A stretch of 64,000 bases of DNA, taken from contig CM063112.1 of NCBI GenBank assembly GCA_031841125.1, forward strand, positions 30,344,603-30,408,602, written 5' to 3'. The DNA comes from Acanthococcus lagerstroemiae (Eukaryota > Arthropoda > Insecta > Hemiptera > Eriococcidae). This document shows, in pieces, positions 25,501 through 34,700 of the stretch. The notes below the pieces were generated by a model, which worked only from the letters and a program-made list of their open reading frames with translations, searched no databases and was not told the origin of the DNA. The position numbers and the translations under genes are program-made. Each line of letters begins with the position of its first letter. The first letter of the stretch is position 1.

Positions 25501-26166
25501 GAGTGAAAATCCATTTTAAAATTCAATATTTTGTATACTTTCCGAGAATGAAGTCTCTTCAATCAACTTACGGTGTCAAAAGTAAACTGATACTCATTAG
25601 CACCACTGCTCGCTAGATTAAACTACCGATTCAGTTTCCTTGGATTTTCTATTTCAGAGCTATACTTTCAGCAATCAGTAAAATCTTTCTGGCACCTACA
25701 GATCTGCGGGTGCAATATCGATACCATTCAACATAAGTTTGAAACTCACATATGATCAGAAGTTGTTTGCGATAGTGAATTTGCAAGTAGTGGAACGAGA
25801 TTCTCGTCTCGTAAATTGAGAAGATTGTTGGCTTCCTCGGCAACTCTCGGGTGAAATAATAACGATTTATTGCTCAGTGTATGTGGAAGCGGAGAAGGTA
25901 ATGGCATTTCAGGTAACACTATTCAGAAATTCGAGAAAAACATCGTAAATAATGAAACAAAACAAGAATGATAAATATTGATTTCGCTGATATTAAATAC
26001 TACCGAACCGAAAAGCGCTTATCAATGCTGATAAATGTGTTTTTCCCAAATAAAAATCCGTTATGATAATAGATATCTACTGCATAAAATAAAGATACTC
26101 ACAGTCTGTTAGACTTGAAATGCCAGCTAGCGTAGTGATGGGTACACTCGGAATTTCGCCATTCAT
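4275..26166 (-). CDS. Nipped-B / NIPBL / SCC2 cohesin-loading factor, 25 exons, 3' partial
   Basis: Large HEAT-repeat subunit of the nuclear cohesin loader, which works with MAU2 to load cohesin onto chromatin. Exons (genomic order reversed): 26103-26166, 25750-25918, 25153-25265, 22159-23538, 21764-21900, 21535-21682, 21376-21453, 21125-21298, 20860-21050, 19578-20036, 19250-19453, 18552-18953, 18240-18465, 13660-13934, 12771-13568, 12462-12696, 12210-12370, 8488-8685, 8336-8402, 8056-8246, 7646-7951, 7416-7562, 7117-7325, 6855-7032, 4275-4550. They total 6,786 nt (2,262 codons), and every junction is GT-AG and in frame. The start is fixed by the conserved N-terminus (VPITTLAGISSLTD). Order: MAU2-binding N-terminus, Q-rich disordered region, cohesin HEAT segment, Nipped-B C-terminal domain, acidic tail. 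Human NIPBL is about 2,800 residues; most of the difference is in the disordered N-terminal half. The 3' end is not found. Confidence 0.95.
5690..6400. repeat. Decayed tetranucleotide tract (CTGT/CTGC type)
   Basis: The plus strand is dominated by variants of ctgt, ctgc, ctgg and gtct (for example gtctgtctttcaaactgcc), too irregular to be a live microsatellite but far from random. Read on the Nipped-B sense strand it is GACA-rich. Comparable relic tracts occur near 10370-10620, 30850-31020 and 32220-32560. Confidence 0.5.
6414..6540. mobile_element. MITE-like palindromic element
   Basis: About 40-bp inverted arms surround a core of about 45 bp. The left arm begins gagaagtcgcaccataggg and the right arm reverse-complements to gagaagtcgctccatagg; both continue to cgcgcaac. 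Similarity weakens outside these positions, so the real ends may lie a few bases further out. There is no coding capacity and no clear target duplication. Confidence 0.6.
6855..7951 (-). CDS. Nipped-B exons 21-24: C-terminal helical domain
   Basis: Four exons (7646-7951, 7416-7562, 7117-7325, 6855-7032) code about residues 1891-2170. Recognisable NIPBL stretches are VPYLICMSTDED, KKYPGFIHMKA, LADNVAYFPYQ, EPLFIIHHI, TGTNLLQSFKE and YSPSESAKVYEK. An acidic insert (LDEDDDEDEE) sits in exon 23, where vertebrate NIPBL also has a charged insert. This is the end of the hook-shaped HEAT solenoid that contacts cohesin and DNA. Introns here are short (77 to 98 bp), unlike the transposon-filled introns elsewhere in the gene. 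Confidence 0.93.
8056..8685 (-). CDS. Nipped-B exons 18-20: HEAT repeats / start of Nipped-B C domain
   Basis: Exons 8488-8685, 8336-8402 and 8056-8246 code about residues 1739-1890. The sharpest family match is in exon 20 (NLKEMGDVSSGMAST, then GLVHPVQ). Exon 19 is only 67 nt and joins in frame through a split Trp codon (T|GG). Confidence 0.92.
8950..9009. repeat. Perfect 25-bp inverted repeat with 10-nt loop
   Basis: The left arm starts agcgctttcggctgttatg. The right arm (8985-9009) is its exact reverse complement over 25 bp, separated by actccactga. With no mismatches it stands out from the other, diverged palindromes nearby. It could be a young insertion or a structural hairpin in the pre-mRNA. 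There is no evidence of a mature small RNA. Confidence 0.85.
9205..10075 (+). mobile_element. Non-LTR retrotransposon fragment: RT palm and C-terminal region
   Basis: Frameshifted reverse transcriptase. LRFADDIILFGKNQ contains the catalytic [FY]ADD box. It is followed in frame pieces by EYKYLGQLMS, LTYGAQSWAL and LKFKYAGHMCW, then a WIDEITRAVGPNWASVAQDR tail typical of the insect endonuclease-reverse transcriptase LINE family. Frameshifts near 9270 and 9470 and a stop near 9625 make it a dead 5'-truncated copy. It lies antisense in a Nipped-B intron. A separate endonuclease-half fragment of what looks like the same type is at 47360-48740. Confidence 0.8.
11056..11400. pseudogene. Two opposed mariner-type transposase remnants
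   Basis: On the minus strand, 11056-11283 encodes YSPDLALSNFWLFPQLKAAL, the end of a mariner DDE domain (third catalytic Asp region). It then encodes MFFSLPAVEYTKTFDK after a frameshift. On the plus strand, from 11294, MFFSSLPAAEYAKTFDKW repeats the same transposase tail in the opposite direction. Two partial copies therefore sit tail-outward. Neither is intact. Confidence 0.7.
11465..11535 (-). repeat. tRNA-derived SINE head (pol III A and B boxes)
   Basis: The minus strand carries an A-box match tggctgagtgc (11515-11525) and an exact B box ggttcgaaccc (11471-11481) at tRNA-like spacing. The seven bases before the A box do not pair with sequence after the T arm, and the T stem has a mismatch. 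It is therefore not a functional tRNA but a SINE or tRNA pseudogene. SINE body and tail boundaries were not determined. Confidence 0.6.
12210..13934 (-). CDS. Nipped-B exons 14-17: cohesin HEAT segment
   Basis: Exons 13660-13934, 12771-13568, 12462-12696 and 12210-12370 code about residues 1249-1738. The first carries an acidic Glu/Ser run, then VSRYLASKRPFSKSF. The 798-nt exon holds the most conserved block of the protein: RTKAMKCLTMIVEADPG, STSVREAAVDLVGKFVL, RILDTGVSVRKRVIKIL, CVKMIRRVNDEDG and LFAKIRPQLL. Exon 16 has LEEDSVKLIF and SCLGSVVNNVTRNF. The 798-nt exon is noticeably more GC-rich than the flanking introns. Confidence 0.95.
14600..15062 (+). mobile_element. Longest copy of a dispersed retroposon-like family
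   Basis: Positions 14950-15060 match, in reverse orientation, the segments at 31161-31271 and 46222-46329, all sharing a core (tatggcgatgcacgcatgcc and gaaactaccctttcgagtat on the minus strand). Here the homologous 110 bp is attached to about 350 bp of GC-rich sequence not present in the other two copies. The long open frame on the minus strand (14621-15061) has no recognisable protein family and appears to be a by-product of GC richness. Orientation is inferred by treating the shared part as the 3' end. Confidence 0.5.
15100..17100. repeat. Degenerate purine-rich repeat tract
   Basis: Motifs like gggaggaggggatcaaa, caaatttcgaaaaact and gaattcatttt recur every 150 to 250 bp with strong divergence. 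No unit can be aligned end to end by eye. I read this as an eroded tandem array similar in style to 600-1930. There is no coding signal. Confidence 0.3.
17757..18179. mobile_element. hAT-like non-autonomous relic
   Basis: The left end tagtggtgtagccggggt and the right end (reverse complement cagccctgtagccatggg) form imperfect inverted termini of the CAGTGGCGTAGCC type common in hAT elements, followed on both sides by G/C runs. Flanking 8-mers do not match, so either the target duplication has decayed or the pairing is wrong. Confidence 0.35.
18240..20036 (-). CDS. Nipped-B exons 10-13
   Basis: Exons 19578-20036, 19250-19453, 18552-18953 and 18240-18465 code about residues 819-1248. Family signatures include EDVIDRIIMFAKYQL, RLPSSKQSLRSYRL, YRPLFENFIQDLL, VNKPEWPVSELMLSVLGKLL and SLRVASLDYLGVVAARLRKD. 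Exon 13 ends in a lysine-rich stretch (KPNKKKKHKKRWKDG), a plausible nuclear-localisation or DNA-contact patch, although this is inferred only from composition. Introns between these exons are about 86 to 300 bp. Confidence 0.95.
20037..20859. other. Nipped-B intron 9
   Basis: About 820 bp of AT-rich sequence with no coding, repeat or RNA signal that I could recognise. Confidence 0.6.
20860..21900 (-). CDS. Nipped-B exons 5-9
   Basis: Exons 21764-21900, 21535-21682, 21376-21453, 21125-21298 and 20860-21050 code about residues 576-818. Exons 5-7 are charged and weakly conserved (Lys/Glu/Ser-rich). They are placed by splice sites and continuous frame more than by similarity. Exon 8 (KVERKFVPVL, KLSVEELMETNTYQKF) and exon 9 are clearly NIPBL. 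Confidence 0.88.
22159..23538 (-). CDS. Nipped-B exon 4: glutamine-rich disordered region
   Basis: A single 1,380-nt exon codes about residues 116-575. After ASQRIAWHAQRQT comes a Gln-rich stretch of about 145 residues with interspersed His, Pro and Ser, including three tandem units of the type QSPQQQM. A Ser/Asn/Thr-rich segment with short Pro-Thr repeats (PTPTPTPSPTPTQ) follows. CAG and CAA codons are mixed, so the tract is partly stabilised against slippage. NIPBL orthologues also have a Q-rich N-terminal half. The long alternative frames here (Ala-rich or Ser/Asn-rich) are shadows of the CAG repeats. Confidence 0.92.
23539..25152. other. Nipped-B intron 3
   Basis: 1.6 kb without coding signal. 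Between about 24120 and 24700 short variants of gagtcttaa and gggtctaaa recur with loose spacing, a cryptic minisatellite-like composition. Confidence 0.5.
25153..26166 (-). CDS. Nipped-B exons 1-3: MAU2-binding N-terminus
   Basis: Exons 26103-26166, 25750-25918 and 25153-25265 code residues 1-115. The sequence MNGEIPSVPITTLAGISS, then LPSPLPHTLSNKSLLFHP and RVAEEANNLLNLRDENLVP, closely tracks the vertebrate NIPBL N-terminus, the part known to bind MAU2 (SCC4). This conservation fixes the start codon at 26166-26164. Junctions split codons as T|TG, AT|A and G|CT, all in frame. Confidence 0.96.
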
Positions 26167-26215
26167 AGTCGGTCTTTGTCGTCCATCATTACAAATGGGT
26201 TTTACCTCATGTTGT
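26163..26215 (-). promoter_or_regulatory. Nipped-B 5' leader with two tiny uORFs
   Basis: A splice-acceptor-like cgtttttccag ends at 26216, so the leader probably begins in this exon at 26215 after an upstream non-coding exon. Two upstream ORFs follow: ATG-AGG-TAA at 26210-26202, and a nine-codon uORF at 26189-26163. The stop codon of the second overlaps the main start in an ATGA arrangement. Such layouts can dampen translation or permit reinitiation; this is inference. Confidence 0.6.
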
Positions 26216-28713
26216 CTGGAAAAACGAAACAATGTTCAATCAACATAGGAAACCACTGTTACAGATTTGGGTCAACTTATTGACACCATATCACAGAAAC
26301 ATGATGATTTACGATATCACTCTTCTGTCCACAGAAGAAGTAAAATACAATTTTACAGGTTACAGAGATGACAACAGGGTCAATTCAACATGGAAATAGT
26401 TATACTATGGCTACAACGTCACATAATACTTACAAAATACACGTTCACGCTGTATCTCGCATTCGCATCGATTTATTCTCAAAAAAACAAACAGCATATT
26501 CTCAAAAATAGGTAATTTAAGCACATGAAGTTTATTCGATTGATTCTAAATTCAGCCTGATCTGATGTAACGAATCACTTTTGCAATAATTTGAAACCCT
26601 GATCAACCTACTGATAATCAACTGATAATTATCAAGCCCTATCAGTTTTGAAACAACACAAAATCAGACAGAAATTATTCCACAGCTGGAAGACAGGGCA
26701 CTGTCTCAGTCACCAAACGATTACTTTCAACCAGCAGATGACTGTAGTGTAGTAGTTTCCAAATTTTCAAGCTGGTACTATCAATAAGGTTCTCAAAATA
26801 GAATGATCATGGCTTATCATATCATCAAGTATTAGACAATTATATGGTCAACATAACACATTGAGATGATTTAAAGGGATATATTCAGCATTTATTCGAT
26901 GCTTTGAATCCTGAATAGTTTAACTGCGAGGGTATACAGAGCCGCAAATACGAAGTAGTACACAAGAGACAATGTAAACATTGATGGTATTGCATGTGAT
27001 TTAGATGCTGCTTAAGCCCTACTTCACTGATTGGATATAATCGTGACTTTATCTCACTTTTATGAATTAAATTAATTCATTATTATCTTAATATATCCCA
27101 AACATTAAATCATTTCAGGATTGTATTATTTGTTCAGCACCTTCGATGCTATGATACACAGTATCAACAATGCAAGTAAACAACATGCGTTTCAAAATAC
27201 AGCGCGACATCGTGATTTAAATACTTGCGTATCAAAAGTATGAAAGGTATTTACATATTTTGCATGGATCTATACATGAATAGAATACAATCTGATGTAT
27301 GAACTAAGCCATCACTCTCCGTGGAATCACATATCAATCTAATCAGGAACAGTGACACTGAATCACGAGCACGCGAACATTTTCACTATTTTTGGCATTA
27401 ACTGGCACCATGAACCGAATTTAAGCGAACATTAGTATTTTACTCTAATCATTTTAATTTAACGACGCGCCAATCTTGAAATGTTGTCATTAGAAAGTTA
27501 GCACAGACAAGTTTCACATAAACACACAATCACAAATAACGGACACCATTGAAATAAATTAATTTTGCACATAAATCTATGACATGAATAATGGTAATAA
27601 ATCGAACTACAAATTTAGTTTAAATTAATAATGTACTGAAACCTAATTTTAAACTGTAACGCGATTTAATACAAACGAAAATCTATTTATGCATTAAATA
27701 CACTGTGACTCTTTACTACTCTGGGGAAGTCTGTAGTTGTGCGCGTTGGTCAAGGAAGTTCCAATCGTTCGGCAACAACAAAAATGGCTTCTCTCTGCAG
27801 AAGCGAGAGAGTTTTCCCGTGATAATGGGACTGGAAATGACTATTGAACGATGAAATCAGCCATATTTCAGAGATTTTCATTTAATTTCGGTCGACAATT
27901 CAGCAGAAATTAACGAAATTGCTATAATAACGCAATATTAAAAAGGGAGATCAGTGAAGAAGGAAGCATTCAAACGGACGATTTGATTGGCTAAATAAAT
28001 TGTGAAAGAAAATCGATACAGTGCTGCCATTAACAGAATTAAGTATCACAAAGAACCTAAAGTTTACAGAATGGAATGTCCTTTTCCATTTTCAGAATAA
28101 TCATCCATTTTTTCCAGAAATTTTTCTTTCGTTATTTTTGGAAATTTAAAGTATTCTTGCTACAAAAAATTCACCATACTGCATTCGAACTAGTCATTGA
28201 ATGAGTAAAACTCAGGAAATGATGAATATAAATTTTTATTAATTTTATTTCAGTAAAAACCGCTAAACGGAAAACTATTTTCGTTCATGCGCCGATGTAT
28301 TCCTGCAATGTTATTGTTATTGACAACACGAAAATTTTCAGATAACCTGTCAGCTGTTTTCGTATCACAGGTAGGAGAAGTCCTTTGAATCAAGCAGTAA
28401 TTAAACAATTCATCTTTTCAAATTACGTGTTCAGTAATTTATTCTTTGCTTGTATGTATGTTCCGTTCTGTACAGCTACTCACTCCACTCGTTTATGGTG
28501 TATACGTACGTAAATCATACTCGAATACTTGCGACGACTGGGGAGAATCAGTTGTTGGTGCTGATGCGGTAGGACCGGTTTGCATTCGTCAGTGCCATTG
28601 AGAAAGTGGTTTAAATTTCGTCTATGCGCCGTCTGCTTTGCTTGTGCAAGAAGCTAGAATATTCGACGTGAATTTCGTACTGTTTTTTTGAATAAAACCA
28701 ACTTATTTTCAAT
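26216..28713. promoter_or_regulatory. Head-to-head interval between Nipped-B and ScpX
   Basis: About 2.5 kb separates the divergent start codons. It must contain the upstream leader and promoter of Nipped-B unless those lie elsewhere, and the ScpX promoter. Near 27770-27790 the plus strand has acaaaaatggcttc, resembling a YY1-type site often found near start sites of housekeeping genes. No TATA box is convincing. Most of the interval is plain AT-rich sequence. Confidence 0.5.
28589..28593 (+). promoter_or_regulatory. Candidate ScpX initiator (TCAGT)
   Basis: The pentamer tcagt, the arthropod initiator core, lies 121 bp upstream of the ScpX start codon in ttcgtcagtgcc. No downstream promoter element at the usual spacing was seen. 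A pentamer occurs often by chance, so this is only a plausible start site. Confidence 0.3.
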
Positions 28714-31700
28714 ATGGTACAGCAAAGCAAAAAAGTATATGTCGTTGGAGTCGGAATGACCAAGGTAATTTAACGATGTATTTCCCAATTTTTAGAGTAT
28801 TGTTCCGTATGTAATCGTAATTCAGGCTGTACGCTTTATTGATTGGAGCACTCAGTCGGTATCATTCCAAGTCTTTGTCTTCCTCGGTGAACGAATTCTG
28901 TACCAAATAGTATCATCTGAATTATGTTCTCAGTCGAAATGGATATTTAAGAAAAAATATCAATAAGTCATGGTCTTTAATAAGATTTATATTCTATTCT
29001 TACAAGTCAAACTACTTCACTCTCCCAAGTTTTCACTTAATTCTCAAAAGTACATCTATAGATTTTTATTTTACAATCTATATATAACCTTCATGGCCTG
29101 AACGTGTGTTCCCATTTTTTAGATGTATTTAATAAAAAGCTTCTACTAACTCGATCAAAATGCATTTAAATATCGTGAGTCCCTGAACTATTTATTTTAT
29201 TTCAGCCTACCAAATTATCTCCGCGTAAAAGTTCTGTTTCAGTAAGTTTACTACATAGAATCAAAACACATCACACGTTTCATTTCAATCGTATCATAGT
29301 TATTCCGCAATACTCTTTGATTATTTACCGAAATTTCATTCACCGCTTGCTGGCGGTTATTACATAACCACGTTGACGTTCCTACATTGTTCTAAAATCA
29401 GAAATCCTTGGTCGATCACGTCAGTTCAATTTGAATATAGAATGACGTGTTCAAGCTCATTATCTTTCACGTATATTGATGAGTTTTAAACGTTTTGTTG
29501 ACTGCTTTCTCGATTTTTTTTATTTCGTAGTTCGTATTGAATCCGTTCACATTACCCTTCAATTTTTCAATTTTCGAAAACCCGGGTGTAATTCAAGTCC
29601 ACTAAGATGCAAGGATATTCTTGCCTTGATGAATCTACCTCTACAAGTGTTGAATTTCAAACAATGATCACACTGTCTGACATAGTTTGGTATCGAATAC
29701 GCTTACCAGCTAAGTGGTTATAGTAGTTCCTTTTTTCTTTTCGTGTAATTAGGAATATACAGCATGATGGGACGTCACGGTTGCTTTCCTGCTATTGGTA
29801 ATGTTACTGAAGACGAAACCCGGATCATAGGGAATGTTATTTTCCTCTGAATTCTGCGAGATAGGAGTCACTCCAATTACTTTCCCAATAATTTGGTCGT
29901 CACCTCCTCCCCCAGTCGGCATCGCTGAGCCGCATTTCTCAGGTGAGGCGGAGAGAGCATGTCTGCCCTTGAATAAACATTCCCCAATAGGAGTGGTGGT
30001 TCTTTGCCGGATTCACACCATCATAATAATTTGAAAGTATACTTGAAGTTTTTGATCTCATCTGTAACTCGTTCCTTATGTTGCTTACACTTTGTTTTGT
30101 AATGTATTTTTCAAATGTTCATAGTTTGAGAAACCTGGTCGCCGTGATGACTTCGACTACCCAGATATGGTTCACGAAGCTGTTACAAAAGCTTTGAAAG
30201 ATGCTAATATTACCATGAATCAAATTAACCAGGCATGCGTTGGCTATGTTTACGGTATGCTAAGTTTTTTATTGATAACTAAAAACCCAGAAGGGTTTGA
30301 ACCTTTAAACTCTGTTTAAAACGTGTATGAAGTCAAGAGTGTCCCGTGAATTTAATAGAAGATGAATATGAAAAGTTATCCTTCATCCACTCAATACCTG
30401 GCTGTTATCGATGCTGTTTTGTGCATGACTCATCTCTAACTTGGTATCACGATTTTTTCTCCTTCAAATTATAGGAGATTCAACTTGCGGACAACGGGCT
30501 CTTTATGGGATTGGCATGACTGGCATTCCAATTTTCAATGTAAACAACAACTGTTCTACTGGTGCATCAGCTCTGCTATTGGCCAAGCAGATAATCGAGT
30601 CCGGTAACGCGGAATGTGTTCTAGCTGTCGGCTTCGAGAAAATGGAGCGTGGATCCCTATCTTCTAAGGTATTAAAAACCTAACTTCCATCTCCCAGTGA
30701 GGAAAACGATCTCAGATTGGTTGCCCCCCTGAAATGTGAAAAATCGCAGAAGCGGTTCTGTTTCCCCAAGATTTAGAATATAGCCACTGAGACAACTCTG
30801 TCAGCAGGATAGAGATGTAAGCAAGAATGTTGGTACATTGCATAAAAGACAGATGGACAGGCTCCTCCAGGAAAGAACGGGGTTGGACTATCTACCTAAA
30901 ATATGAACAATTGCTGGGGCAGATTTGTTACCCCTAAATCTAACCAGACTGAAAAACGAACGGTCATCCAGACCGAAAGACCTACAAACAAGCAGACCAG
31001 CATCCCAATAGTCTGGCACCCTCTTCCTCCGACAAATTGAATTGAGAATCAAGATTTTCAGCTTTTTGTCTCGTTGTACCTTATATCCAGTACAGCTGTG
31101 TCTTCATGTGCTAAAAACCTAGTATGTATTATCTTCCCCCGTGAGAAAAGATTCTAGGATGGTATGGTGGGACGTATGGCGATGTACGCCTGCCAAAGAG
31201 GCCCCTATGACACCGCACCCCCGACCCCGGAAACTACCCTTTCGAGTATTGCATCAGTAACCGGAGGACCTCCGTGAGAAAAGACTCTAGGATATGAGAC
31301 AGATGAAATGAAAGGTAGATGGATAGATGAACTACGTACCTGACATACAAACTAATAAACAGGTAGGAACTAGAAAGCGAAGCCCCTGGTAAGAGCCCGA
31401 CGCTAGTGAATGTAAACGCTAGATTGGGTTCTGATGTAGCCAAACTGCAACCTCTTCCTTCTCTTCAGAACATAACTGATCTTATTAGTCAAATGGTCAG
31501 GTTTTAGAAACAGCCTCGTCTCAACTTGACTTATTATTGCTTCCTGTACTTGAACTTTTGTCTTCTGTTACAGTATCTCGACCGCACTAATCCATTAGAC
31601 AAGCACGTTGAAACAATGGCTGAAGTGGCTGGTATCGACAGTGCTCCTATTGCGGCCCAGATGTTTAGTAAAGCTGGCGAAGAACACATGAAGAAATACG

Positions 31701-34700
31701 GAACCACAGTCAAACATTTTGCCAAGATCGCTTACAAAAATCACAAGCACTCCGTCAATAATCCGTAAGAACATTTTCCCATGGTTTCATATTCATGCTC
31801 GTATCTGCAGAAGGGGATGGTTTGCACTTATTGCATCAGGTTCCACTTGTAATCTGTGTTATAAGAACTCGATGAATTTAAGATTATAAAATCCGACTCC
31901 AAGGACTTTCCAGACCCCTCATTAATGAACAATAATATATTTGCTTTCTCGGATAAGCGTATTATAAAAAGAGAAATGCAGAAGTAGAAATGCCAACATT
32001 TTGTTTGCACATTCTAGAGCATTTATAAATGATGAATTGCAGGAGTGCATGGAAACTGGAAGTCATCACTTGAGATTCCCCTAGAAAACAGTACGGAGAT
32101 GGAAACATCTCTCTGAGTACTGAATACCTGAGGTCTCAAATCGCGGTTGTAAAAAAGCTGGGTGGGTTCAGAAGCAAATTGGTTATACAACATCCAACCA
32201 AACCAAAATACAGCTGTTAGTGAGACAGACAGACAGATAGAACCAGGCAGCAAAAGCCAATAGTGTACGAGACAAACCAGCAATCGGGGATAGCCTAGAG
32301 TCAGCCAGACAGACTTACGGGCTGTCGGACAGATAGAAAGATAGACAAGTGGATAGATGCACCATAGGCGGGCCGATAGGCAAGCAGCTTTTTTTGAAAA
32401 AAACTAAGCTGAGATCTTTCCAGCTTTCGATATCCTTATCCAGTTTGTCGTTGTTCGTGTTGAACAAACACGGAACCCCTCTCCCGTTTGTTTTTCTACC
32501 GGTAGCAAACTGCTAGACCAGACAAGACAGTTATATTGACAGACAGGAAGTCAGGTACGTGATGAAAGTGGGGGCTGGTGGATCGCGAACCGAGCAGGTA
32601 TTGAGGCCGCCTGGCTTATGATTCCTGTAACTACCCTGTTGCCTCTCATATATGAATGAAATATTGGGTCCACTCATCGGATTTCATTTAACGTATTCAA
32701 TTTTTATCGCACCCCGTTAATGACTTGCTTGTTTATTTTTCGCAGATATTCTCAGTTCCGTGAAGAATACTCATTGGAACAGATTTTAAATTCGCCTCAA
32801 GTATCAGGACCACTGACCAAGCTGCAGTGTTGTCCGACTTCAGATGGGTCGGCCGCCGTCATATTAGCGACCGAAGATTTCGTGTTGAGAAATAACCTGC
32901 AAAGAAACGCCGTTGAAGTTCTGGGCATGGAGATGACCACAGACTTACCGTCGACTTTCGCCGAGAAGAGCTGCTTGAAAGTGGTGTGTATTCGGAGTTT
33001 GAATCAGTAACGTTGAACAATGCCGTACACATGTGGAAAGTGGTATTTGAAAGTCTTGGAAAAGGTTCCTGAACTGTGTCATTTCTACAGGTCGGCTATG
33101 ACATGACCAAATTGGCAGCTGACCGGCTGTTTGCCAAAACCAACCGCAGACCTACCGATGTGGATGTTATCGAGTTGCATGACTGTTTCTCGGCCAATGA
33201 GCTGATCACGTACGAAGCGTTGGGCTTGTGCCCACCCGGCAAAGCCGGAGAATTAATTGATTCCAACGGAAACACTTATGGTGGAAAATACGTAGTGAAC
33301 CCTAGTGGTGGATTGATTTCCAAAGGTCATCCTTTAGGTGCTACTGGTAGGTGTCATTCCGCGATACGATCTGAAATTATGTACTGTTTTACTGAATTTA
33401 AGTTAGTTGATAGATCTTCAGAAATATTTCGTGTGAAATCTCTAGACCTCTAGTTATTCTTTGAAACACTCAATTTTTTTCTTTTTCAGTTTTGTCGAGG
33501 TTTTTTGGTGCGATAGTCGTCTTTAGACGTTCGGGGATATTGTTATTACTGCTAGAGAGAATGGTTAAGGGAATAAACTGGAAAAGAAGGCAAGAGTAAA
33601 TCCTTTTCAGAAATGAAAATATTAGCGCAGGAGAGAAAAAAGTGGAGAAACGCAACCTACTAATCAAGAGACTATGGAATAAAGTGACACTATTAATGCG
33701 TGTTTCGTCCCTCCGCCATTCCGGGTGTTCCCTGATATCTATTTTTATACACTCACATCGCCTCCCAGTGCCCTGTTCAACGCCTATCTTCTTAGGCTCC
33801 ATACCAACAACGGCCAGCTACGGGGACCGGGCTTGTAAAATCAACGTCCCGGATATCCTTAAAATTTTGCGGCCGCCCTGGTCTCTTTGGCGGCCTTACG
33901 GTCTTAGCCGGTCGTGACCGTACTTCTTTTACTGTCGCCCCGCGAGAGGGCGGAGGATGTCTTCAGCGTGCCGCGAAAGCAGCCGGAGGGTAGCTGGACA
34001 CGCGAACCAGTCCACATGGGACCAGCCACGCGCCACGCCCGGCTCACCGACCAACTCCCGCAGCTCGGACATGACTCGGCGTCGCCGGTCACTGTGAAGC
34101 GGGCAGATATCGAAGAGGTGAGCTGGAGTCACGCCCACCTCCCCACAACCACATGCATCAGGGTCTCGCAGACTAAAGCGTTTGAAGTACGCCCCGAATG
34201 GACCATGTCCGGTAAGCAGCCAAATGAGGTACTGGACGGCCTAAACCAGCGCATCTCTAGACGCCGACCGAGATCGGGAAGGTACTGGTGCGTTCGGCGC
34301 CCGTTTGCGGACGCGTCCCATTTCAGCTGCCACTCCCTTACGGCGCAGTTCCGCACTCGCTCTTTCAGTGCGTCGCGAATTTTGACGTCTCCATCGTTCC
34401 CCAGGAGACCGGCTCGCCTCTGCGCAGGCGGTAGAGCATGGCGCGCTATCTCGCCTTGATGTGCAGGGGCATCAGCCCGGCGATCACACGAAGTGGGACG
34501 GCGTGAGTCGTTCTGTACGCCTTGCAGAGGGCAGGAGCGCGGGTCTCTGCGCCCTGTTCAGACTTGTTGCAGACGGCATGCGAACATGCTCGCCGCATAC
34601 AGGGTGATCGACTCCACCGTGGCTTTGTAGATGAGGCGGCTGACTTCGAATGACACGCCCCAATCCATCCGGACTAGCCGGGAGACGGACTCGAACGCCC

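Noticed and set aside
33914..34459. 181-residue plus-strand open frame in a ScpX intron
   Set aside because: Antisense to an R1-type LINE whose minus-strand frames show RT motifs.
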